A stretch of 64,000 nt of DNA from Paenibacillus cellulositrophicus (GTDB taxonomy: Bacteria; Bacillota; Bacilli; Paenibacillales; Paenibacillaceae): positions 930,001 through 994,000 of the forward strand of contig NZ_CP045295.1 of NCBI RefSeq assembly GCF_009363095.1. Reading direction: 5' to 3'. The notes below the pieces were generated by a model. That model made no database searches, was not told where the DNA came from, and saw only the letters and a program-made list of their open reading frames with translations. A program made the position numbers and the translations under genes. Positions 58,527 through 64,000 of the stretch are shown piece by piece. Position 1 is the first letter of the stretch; every line of letters begins with the position of its first letter.

Positions 58527-58591
58527 ACATAAGGCAGTGAGTATTAACTCACTGCCTACTCACTGCCTGGCAACACTACACTGCCTTATGT
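58527..58591. repeat. Nested inverted and direct repeats of AGGCAGTGAGT type
   Basis: ACATAAGGCAGTG (58527-58539) is a perfect inverted match to CACTGCCTTATGT (58579-58591). Inside, AGGCAGTGAGT (58532-58542) pairs with ACTCACTGCCT at 58547-58557, and a second identical copy follows at 58558-58568. The left arm can thus pair with three different partners. There is no T-run, so it is not a simple terminator. It lies in a 756-base gap (58239-58994) with no convincing gene. Confidence 0.85.
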
Positions 58592-58658
58592 TCAGCAGTA
58601 AACACTACCTCGACCTTTCCTCATACCGAGTGAATACAACACATACGCTCCTTGGTCC

Positions 58659-58675
58659 GTGAAATATTATTTCAC
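58659..58675. promoter_or_regulatory. Perfect 17-base palindrome GTGAAATA-T-TATTTCAC
   Basis: The two eight-base arms are perfectly complementary. The core GAAATA/TATTTC repeats the arms of the dyad at 58317-58334. It is about 420 bases upstream of murQ; its target is not obvious. Confidence 0.5.
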
Positions 58676-58683
58676 CGCAAAAT

Positions 58684-58714
58684 AGGCCCTTTCTCTATGA
58701 GAAAGGAGCCTTTT
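58684..58714. terminator. Hairpin of terminator type in the long intergenic region
   Basis: AGGC-CCTTTCTC pairs with GAGAAAGG-GCCT around TAT, followed by TTT on the plus strand and TATTTT on the minus strand. Confidence 0.6.
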
Positions 58715-58894
58715 CCATCTTAGATTAAGGGATTAATGCAAGCCTAGCGAATACATTTCGAGATATGGAATGAAATATACAGTCATCGGTACGCCCTTCT
58801 CGGCTTCCTTCCTTTACACAACTAAACAATCATCCCTCGCGCAGGCAGTTCCTCCCTGGCGAGGAGCTAACAAAAAACAACTCATTGTCCCACG

Positions 58895-58920
58895 CAAAAA
58901 AGCCGCCATACCGGCGGCCC
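58895..58920 (-). terminator. Terminator after the glycerol-1-phosphate dehydrogenase gene
   Basis: GCCGCC / GGCGGC stem with loop ATACC, followed on the minus strand by TTTTTT. It separates the deoR-HAD-G1PDH unit from the murQ operon. Confidence 0.88.
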
Positions 58921-58994
58921 TCGTTTAAGTATAGTCAATTATTCACGCATTTTTTTCACCAGAGCGTAATCGCTGCAACGTTTTCCAATCGAAA

Positions 58995-60164
58995 TCACTT
59001 CCGCCTCTGATCGTTCACCGCCCGCAGCAGGGTATGGCGGTTCGGACGGATCTGGTCGGCCTCCGCGAGGCTTCGCTTAAGCAGCTCCGGATCGATGTCC
59101 AGCTCCTGAATGGAAGCGGGACCGCCAACCTTGCGCAGCCAGGCCCGCAGCGTATCAGGTGACGGCACCTTGGCCAGCTCCGCGCGGACGCGCTCCAACT
59201 GCTCCTCCGCAACCGGGAGGGAATTTTCCGCGTCCAGCCGGTGGTACAGCTGCGAAATTTCCGCACAGGCGACGCCTACCTTGGCGCCGTGCAGTACCGC
59301 CCTTCTGCCTTCACGCAAAAACGCCATTTCCCAATAATGGGACAAATGGTGCTCCGCTCCGGAAGCCGGGTGCGACTGGCCGAACAGCAGCATGGCAAAA
59401 CCGGACTCGATCAAAGCTTGCGTCAGCACCCGGATTCCTTCCGGCGTGCGGTCCGCGATCGCGTCGATGTGATCCACACACTGCTGCAGCGCTTTGGTCG
59501 TCATCTCCGCCACAATTTCGGAATAAGGCTCCTCCGCCGTCAGACTCCCGAATGTCCAATCAAACAGCGACGTGCATTTGCCCAGCATGTCCCCGAAGCC
59601 GGCGGCGACCATCGTCCGCGGCGCAGCCGTCAAAATATCCAGGTCGGCGAAAATCGCCGCCGGGCCGATCGATTGAATCGTGATTTTCTCGCCGCGGATA
59701 ATGAGCGGCGCTCCCTTGGAATTAAATCCGTCCACCGATGGGGCGGTCGGCACGGATACAAACGGGATACCTGCCGAGTATGCGGTAAATCTGGATACGT
59801 CGTGCAGCGTTCCTGATCCGAGCGCAATCACCGCATCCGCCTTAGTGGATTTCACGTCAAGCAGCAGCTGCACAATTGACCGCTCGTCGGCGATGACATC
59901 GCCCTGCTCATCAGGGGAAATGAACGTAACGCTTGCGTTAACCCCTGCTTCCGTAACGGATTCCATCAGCTGTTCGCCGGCGGCTGCAAAGGTATTCTTG
60001 TCAGCCGTGACGATGACGCGGCGGTAATCCTGGTCTTGTAAAAATGCGCCCGTCTTCCGGATCGCACCGCTTTCCAGCACAACCGGACAAATGTCGGCGA
60101 GTCGCTCATCCGCGTCGTCCATTCGGCCCGCCGCTTCCCTGATATCCTTCAACCAATCCGTCAT
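58995..60164 (-). CDS. sn-Glycerol-1-phosphate dehydrogenase (AraM/EgsA-like)
   Basis: The 389-residue protein matches bacterial G1P dehydrogenases: VIALGSGTLHDVSRFTAYSAG (dinucleotide site), PFVSVPTAPSVDGFNSKGAP, ADLDILTAAP, AGFGDMLGKCTSLFDW (metal-binding Asp) and the histidines in HPASGAEHHLSHYWEM. In Bacillus subtilis the enzyme (AraM/EgsA) reduces dihydroxyacetone phosphate to glycerol-1-phosphate for heptaprenylglyceryl lipids. The ATG at 60164 follows GAAAGGAAGG and overlaps the HAD gene stop by four bases, so translation is coupled. Confidence 0.92.
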   Translation of the reverse strand: MTDWLKDIREAAGRMDDADERLADICPVVLESGAIRKTGAFLQDQDYRRVIVTADKNTFAAAGEQLMESVTEAGVNASVTFISPDEQGDVIADERSIVQLLLDVKSTKADAVIALGSGTLHDVSRFTAYSAGIPFVSVPTAPSVDGFNSKGAPLIIRGEKITIQSIGPAAIFADLDILTAAPRTMVAAGFGDMLGKCTSLFDWTFGSLTAEEPYSEIVAEMTTKALQQCVDHIDAIADRTPEGIRVLTQALIESGFAMLLFGQSHPASGAEHHLSHYWEMAFLREGRRAVLHGAKVGVACAEISQLYHRLDAENSLPVAEEQLERVRAELAKVPSPDTLRAWLRKVGGPASIQELDIDPELLKRSLAEADQIRPNRHTLLRAVNDQRRK

Positions 60165-60967
60165 TTGATTCCTTCCTTTCCCTTCAAGAGATGCTGAAGC
60201 TCGGCCAGCGACTCCCAGACCATGTCCGGGCCTTCTGCGGCCGTCTCCGCATCCCGCCTTGTTGCCGATCCGCTCAGCACCAGCGCGGTGCGGATGCCTG
60301 CCCGGCGGCCGAGCTGGATGTCCGAGCCCAGGCTGTCCCCGATCACCAAGCACTTCTGCGGCGGCAGTCCGAGCACCTGTAAAGCCGCTTCGGCCATCAA
60401 TGCCGACGGCTTGCCGATGACCACTTCGACCTCTTGGCCCGCCGTGGCGACGATGGCGGCGATCATGCCGCCGACGTCGATGCACTCCCCGTCATCCCCG
60501 GGGAACGATTTATCGTCATTGGTCGCGATGATGCGGGCACCGTTCCGCACGGCCCGAAACGCCTGATTCAGCTCCGCATAAGTCAGTTCCTCGTGCAGCG
60601 TGATGACGAGCCAGTCGGCATTCTCGGGTCTCTCAGCCAGCCCGATGCCGGCCAGTACCAGTTCATCCCGCAGTCCGTCCGGCCCCAGCACCCACGCCTG
60701 ACTTCCAGGGTGGTGCTGCTGAAGGTACCGGGCTGTTACCGTGGAAGTAAGCAGAATCTCTTCCGCAGGCACGTCGATACCCATGGAAAGCAGCTTCTGA
60801 TGGCACATCGCCCGTGAAATGTTCCCCCGGTTGCTGAGGAAAACCATCCGTTTGCCCTGCGATCGGAGCAGCGCAATGCACTCCTTGGCCCCCGGAATAG
60901 CTTGCGCCCCCCGGTATACCGTCCCGTCCAAATCGATAATAAAACCGTCCACCGTCTCCAAACTCAT
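60161..60967 (-). CDS. HAD-IIA family phosphatase (NagD/AraL-like)
   Basis: The 268-residue protein has the HAD motifs: nucleophile DLDGTVYRG (motif I), VFLSNRGNISR (motif II), and KPSALMAEAALQVLG with CLVIGDSLGSDIQLGRRAGI (motifs III and IV). The cap is of the C2 type found in NagD, AraL and pyridoxal phosphatases. AraL in Bacillus dephosphorylates sugar phosphates and lies next to araM, the same pairing as here. The ATG at 60967 follows GGGAGGATCTG. Confidence 0.9.
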   Translation of the reverse strand: MSLETVDGFIIDLDGTVYRGAQAIPGAKECIALLRSQGKRMVFLSNRGNISRAMCHQKLLSMGIDVPAEEILLTSTVTARYLQQHHPGSQAWVLGPDGLRDELVLAGIGLAERPENADWLVITLHEELTYAELNQAFRAVRNGARIIATNDDKSFPGDDGECIDVGGMIAAIVATAGQEVEVVIGKPSALMAEAALQVLGLPPQKCLVIGDSLGSDIQLGRRAGIRTALVLSGSATRRDAETAAEGPDMVWESLAELQHLLKGKEGIK

Positions 60968-61112
60968 TTTCAGATCCTCCCGCCGTGTTCTTATATGTTC
61001 ATTCTCCCTGTGATTGTCTGCGTTTGTCAACGATTGTTTGCTTTTGTGAACGTTTTTAAATGGCAATATATGACGATTTAAATTCAGTCAGACACGATCA
61101 CGGACCTCCGTA

Positions 61113-61883
61113 TTATAAATAGGGAGCGATCAGCACTTCCGTCGTACCCAGCTGACGCAGAAACTCCGGGTCTGCCCCTTCATCGGTGATGAGGACGTCG
61201 ATGTCCTCCATTTTGGCGGATGTGGCGATCGACCGCCGGCCCAGCTTGGTGTGGTCCACCAGCGCAACCGTTTTGCTCGAGCTTGCAATCATCAGCTTCT
61301 TCAGCTCCGCCTCGTACAGGCTGAAATCGGTCATGCCCTCCCTGACGCTCAGCCCCTCCGCAGAAGTAAAGAACAGGTCGGAATGAATCCCTTCCAAAAT
61401 GCTTTTTCCCAGAACCCCCTCAATCGTTTTGGAGCCGGAACGGAGGATCCCGCCGATCAAAATGACATTGATGCGCGGATTCTGGTTCAGGATGGTGGCA
61501 GCCTCCAGTCCATTCGTCACGACGGTGAGATAATCATGCTCCACCAGCGCCTTCGCCAGCTCCAGCACGCTGGAGCTGGCATCCAGAATAATGCATTGGC
61601 CTCTGGTTACGAGTTCGGCAGCTTTTGTCCCGATCGCCCGCTTCTCCTCGTAGTTCAGCTCGCTGCGGCTCGGATACCTGGGCTCGGCCGGCACCGGTTT
61701 GGTCCTCGCCGGAACCGCTCCGCCGTGGGTACGCTCCAGGACGCCCTCTTCTTCCAGCATCCGCAAATCCGTCCGCAGCGTCCCCTCAGACACCTGCAGC
61801 TCGCGTGCCAGCTGCTTCACCACAATCTGCTTGTCGCGTTGAAGCGCCTCCAGTATTTTTTCTCTTCGCTGGGTTGCAAACAT
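61113..61883 (-). CDS. DeoR/GlpR family transcriptional regulator
   Basis: The 256-residue protein has the DeoR N-terminal helix-turn-helix (RREKILEALQRDKQIVVKQL, then LQVSEGTLRTDLRMLEEEGVL and THGGAV) and the sugar-phosphate-binding DeoRC domain (AIGTKAAELVTRGQCIILDASSSV, TVVTNGLEAA, FFTSAEGLS, LVDHTKLG). Repressors of this family respond to phosphorylated sugars. It probably controls the HAD-G1PDH pair behind it, 145 bases downstream, and could act on the murQ operon. GGAGG precedes the ATG at 61883. Confidence 0.92.
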   Translation of the reverse strand: MFATQRREKILEALQRDKQIVVKQLARELQVSEGTLRTDLRMLEEEGVLERTHGGAVPARTKPVPAEPRYPSRSELNYEEKRAIGTKAAELVTRGQCIILDASSSVLELAKALVEHDYLTVVTNGLEAATILNQNPRINVILIGGILRSGSKTIEGVLGKSILEGIHSDLFFTSAEGLSVREGMTDFSLYEAELKKLMIASSSKTVALVDHTKLGRRSIATSAKMEDIDVLITDEGADPEFLRQLGTTEVLIAPYL

Positions 61884-62054
61884 AGTAACCTCCAACCGTT
61901 TTCCTTCATTATAAATACAAATGATAAGATATAACAACATACGTCAATTCAAACAGAAGCATAAGACCATCAGGCCATCAGGCCGTCTGCATTCGATGCC
62001 CCTCCATGGTTCAACAGCTCGGAGGCCACATTCGACACAAACAGGCATAAAGGA

Positions 62055-62090
62055 AACAAAAAAACAGCCCAACAAGCTGTCGGGCTGTTC
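62055..62090 (-). terminator. Terminator after the receptor-peptide unit
   Basis: AACAGCCC-ACA pairs with TGT-GGGCTGTT. On the minus strand TTTTTTTGTTT follows. It ends the transcript of the 62-63 kb signalling pair. Confidence 0.88.
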
Positions 62091-62136
62091 TTCTAAATCG
62101 TCTATAAAGTATCTTAACCTCAGCTAGCAAAACCGA

Positions 62137-62295
62137 TTAATAGTTTGCACCGTGGTTCTGGATCGAATAGTTGGCTCCGTGGTTGGCCGTATCATAGTTG
62201 GCACCATGGTTCAGCGTCGTAAAGGCGGATGCCGTCAGCAGACTAACACTAAATAGTCCTAATGCTACTACCGTCGAAAACAATACCTTCTTCAT
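62137..62295 (-). CDS. Secreted pre-peptide with three NHGANY repeats, paired with a receptor gene
   Basis: The 52-residue product has a signal peptide (MKKVLFSTVVALGLFSVSLL, cleavage expected after TASA, residue 24). Behind it NHGANY occurs at residues 29-34, 38-43 and 47-52, separated by DTA and SIQ; the last copy ends at the stop. AAAGGAG lies nine bases before the ATG. The first 47 bases overlap the end of the receptor gene in another frame, as phr genes overlap rap genes. Known Phr, NprX and Paenibacillus Alo-type precursors are exported, trimmed to 5-8 residues and re-imported. Here the repeated unit itself is the obvious mature signal. It is too short for routine gene callers. Confidence 0.88.
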   Translation of the reverse strand: MKKVLFSTVVALGLFSVSLLTASAFTTLNHGANYDTANHGANYSIQNHGANY

Positions 62296-63103
62296 CTTCA
62301 ATCGCTCCTTTGAGAATGTTTTTTTGGATAGACGAGTACGATTCTAGTTGAGACTGTGAAGCATGAGTTCTGAAAGATTCGAATAAGGCGACGCATTTTT
62401 TGAAAATTTTGTCATCTTCAAGTTTATCAGATAATGTCAAAGCTTGTAAAGTCCTATCGAGTGCTTCTGCGTGATTTTCTTTTTTAAATCTATAAACCGC
62501 CAGCAAATACAAAAAAGAAATATAATAGGAGAGATCTACGGGATTTTGGTCAATCGGAATGAGCTGCGAATCTTCGACGACAAGAATATCCAGGATATGA
62601 TCGACGTCATAGTTATGTATATTTGCTGCCTCTAAAATCGTGATTAGTCCAGGGAGAGTTTCGGATGGATTTTCCTGTATAAACGCTGAATAATCCTCCA
62701 GGCAGTCCAAATTCCCTGAAAGAATGTTAAGCGTAAACATATTGGCTCTTGCGAAAAAACGGAAGTTTTCGACAGCCTGATTGTTGGCAGGAGATCCGTC
62801 AGACATGTAGCTTAGATCTTCATAGTTGGCTATGCACTGTTTAGCCTCTTGGTACATTTTCTTCTTTTGGTAGGCAAGCCCCTTCATGAGATGGCTGTAC
62901 CCGAAATAATAGACGATCGGGCGTTCCGTAACCTGAAGCCGGCGATTCCGTTCCTTTTGTTCGACATACATCTCGTAAGCGGACTCATAAAGTTCGGTAG
63001 AAATTTTAATCATGTTATCCCAATTCTCAAAGGAGAAGGCCATTTTCAGCATCGTTACCAGCGTATCTATCTCAATCTTTACGGTCATGGATCTGTCTTC
63101 CAA
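62249..63103 (-). CDS. HTH-less TPR-like intracellular receptor of the RRNPP type, cognate to the NHGANY peptide
   Basis: The 284-residue protein is all-helical with TPR-like features: SFENWDNMIKISTELYESAY, IVYYFGYSHLMKGLAYQKKKMY, EAKQCIANYEDLSYM, FFARANMFTLNILSGNLDCL, PSETLPGLITILEAANIHN and FLYLLAVYRFKKENHAEALDR. This looks like the peptide-binding part of RRNPP regulators (AimR/Alo and Rap relatives), but the N-terminal DNA-binding domain is missing, so it must act through a partner protein. TTG 63103 is the likely start, eight bases after AAGGAGG; the ATG at 63088 has no ribosome site. The peptide gene overlaps its 3' end. A paralogue lies at 40897-41649. Confidence 0.85.
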   Translation of the reverse strand: MEDRSMTVKIEIDTLVTMLKMAFSFENWDNMIKISTELYESAYEMYVEQKERNRRLQVTERPIVYYFGYSHLMKGLAYQKKKMYQEAKQCIANYEDLSYMSDGSPANNQAVENFRFFARANMFTLNILSGNLDCLEDYSAFIQENPSETLPGLITILEAANIHNYDVDHILDILVVEDSQLIPIDQNPVDLSYYISFLYLLAVYRFKKENHAEALDRTLQALTLSDKLEDDKIFKKCVALFESFRTHASQSQLESYSSIQKNILKGAIEDEEGIVFDGSSIRTI

Positions 63104-63190
63104 TCCGATTTCCTCCTTCGCTAATCTTTATATTATAAGAAGTATATAGTTAAATTAACGGACGGTCAATTATGTTAGTTCGTGAAAAAA

Positions 63191-63210
63191 TGACCAAAAA
63201 TGCTTGGTCA
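63191..63210. promoter_or_regulatory. Inverted repeat TGACCAA-N6-TTGGTCA upstream of the receptor gene
   Basis: Perfect seven-base arms lie 88 bases before the start of the receptor gene in an AT-rich stretch. It could be an operator for the signalling unit; position is the only support. Confidence 0.45.
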
Positions 63211-63284
63211 AAGCTGGTAATCTTTCTTTTTTCAGTCAATAAATCAATTTCAGGCGATAACAATCATAGATTACCCAAAAATGG

Positions 63285-63316
63285 AAAAATAGACACCGAT
63301 TCTATCAGTGTCTATT
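63285..63316 (-). terminator. Terminator after the alcohol dehydrogenase gene
   Basis: AATAGACAC pairs with GTGTCTATT around TGATAGAATCG (minus strand), followed by TTTTCC. Confidence 0.85.
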
Positions 63317-63338
63317 CCGGCTTACCTGCTTTCACCTT

Positions 63339-64000
63339 TTAGATTTGAACGATGCCCTTGCTGACCCCCAGCTGAGGGTAATTCCGCATCGCATCCGGCA
63401 GCTGCTCCAGTGTGAAGCGGTGGCTGATGAGAGGCGCGAGCCGGACCTTGCCGCGGGATACCAGCTGGATCGCATCCGTGTGGGTAAACGGGTTGATGAA
63501 CGAACCCATGATCCGCAGCTCCTTTGAAAAAATGTCGAAAGGACGAATGGCGGCCTCCGCATCCGGAGCAGCCACGCCAAAAAGCAGCACCTGCCCTCCC
63601 TTGCGGGCGGCACGAACGGCCGTCTGTACCGAATCCGTCCGCCCGACGCATTCGATCACGACATCGGCACTGGAAGCCAGCGCGTCCGCGGTATCCGGAT
63701 CGAGAGGCGATACGACCGCATCCGCCCCCAAGCTGCGCAGCGTCTCATGCTTATAGGATGCCGGTTCGCTGACCGTAATCCGCGAAACGCCGCATTCGCG
63801 AACGAGCTGCAGGAAGATCTGCCCGATAAATCCGCCGCCGATGATCAGCACCTGATGCTGCGGCCGGATATCGAGCTTGCGGAACCCGTGCAGCACGCAG
63901 CCGAGCGGTTCAAGCAGCGCCGCTTCTTCATAGCTCATCGCGTCGGGGATGATGTAACAATTTTCCGCTGGCACGAGGCAGCATTCGGCCATTCCGCCAT
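63339..64000 (-). CDS. Zinc-type medium-chain dehydrogenase (sorbitol/threonine dehydrogenase-like), 5' end cut by window edge
   Basis: The frame is open to the right edge; about 220 C-terminal residues are visible. It shows AECCLVPAENCYIIPD, SYEEAALLEPLGCVLHGF (second half of the catalytic domain), the Rossmann motif VLIIGGGFIGQIFLQLV, then DVVIECVGRTDSVQTAVRAARKGGQVLLFG and a C-terminal FTLEQLPDAMRNY. This is the MDR superfamily polyol/sugar dehydrogenase layout. The catalytic zinc ligands Cys and His lie outside the window. The ATG at 63992 is internal, since the family pattern continues upstream of it. Confidence 0.88.
   Translation of the reverse strand, partial: GGMAECCLVPAENCYIIPDAMSYEEAALLEPLGCVLHGFRKLDIRPQHQVLIIGGGFIGQIFLQLVRECGVSRITVSEPASYKHETLRSLGADAVVSPLDPDTADALASSADVVIECVGRTDSVQTAVRAARKGGQVLLFGVAAPDAEAAIRPFDIFSKELRIMGSFINPFTHTDAIQLVSRGKVRLAPLISHRFTLEQLPDAMRNYPQLGVSKGIVQI

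Noticed and set aside
58355..58662. Small open frames in the murQ upstream region
   Set aside because: They overlap the nested repeats, lack ribosome sites and show no protein-like composition.
58995..60485. A 496-codon version of the dehydrogenase starting at 60485
   Set aside because: The first 107 codons are Arg/Gly/His-rich shadow of the HAD gene; the family starts at MTDWLKD (60164), which has its own ribosome site.

Overview
The window reads as a chromosomal stretch of an endospore-forming Gram-positive bacterium, most likely Paenibacillus or a close relative. The evidence is the spore coat gene cotE, consistently strong Shine-Dalgarno sites (AGGAGG type), several ECF sigma and AraC regulators, M32 peptidase, PdxK of the Bacillus type, GH127 and phytanoyl-CoA-dioxygenase/AraC pairs. 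No rRNA, tRNA, CRISPR array, transposase or phage gene was seen. The genus call is an inference from gene content, not from a search.

Layout. 1-14 kb: mostly housekeeping genes: an amidoligase-like gene cut by the left edge, cotE, a FUSC-type exporter, an NMT1-type ABC transporter, M32 carboxypeptidase, an IscA/HesB-like protein, beta carbonic anhydrase, a PadR regulator, a class II synthetase-like orphan, pdxK, a kinase-fold protein and a CBS-domain protein. 14-24.7 kb: an ECF sigma factor with its anti-sigma partner, a secreted propeller, a serine hydrolase, an AraC/PhyH divergent pair, a run of three two-domain VOC proteins with a GyrI-like protein, and two decayed genes (an ECF sigma factor and an oxidoreductase tail). 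24.7-39.3 kb: an accessory carbohydrate region with four AraC regulators beside a second PhyH protein, a GH127 arabinofuranosidase, a xylose-isomerase-like TIM barrel, an ADP-ribosylglycohydrolase-family protein and a sulfatase, with a lipase, a DUF488 protein, a YjgB-like protein and another serine hydrolase between them. 39.3-40.8 kb: a thiosulfate uptake pair (TsuA-like YeeE plus TusA). 40.8-48.7 kb: mixed genes.

48.7-58.3 kb is one long minus-strand operon for bacterial cell-wall sugar salvage. It encodes MurQ, a CUT1 ABC importer, AnmK, a GNAT acetyltransferase, a PIG-L deacetylase, a NamZ exo-muramidase without a signal peptide, and a MurK-like kinase. A good promoter and a palindrome precede murQ. 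59-61.9 kb is a separate unit: DeoR regulator, HAD-IIA phosphatase and glycerol-1-phosphate dehydrogenase. The right edge cuts a zinc-type alcohol dehydrogenase.

The most unusual signal is a dispersed peptide-signalling family. A 52-residue secreted pre-peptide (62137-62295) and a 67-residue one (46310-46513) each carry three copies of the same hexapeptide, NHGANY. The 52-residue gene overlaps the end of a 284-residue tetratricopeptide-like receptor gene (62249-63103) that has no DNA-binding domain, an arrangement like Rap-Phr. A second, apparently frameshifted copy of the receptor lies at 40897-41649, between two similar hairpins. Peptide-receptor pairs of the RRNPP superfamily are known in Paenibacillus. 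Multi-copy pre-peptides sharing one signal between separate loci, with HTH-less receptors, deserve a close look.
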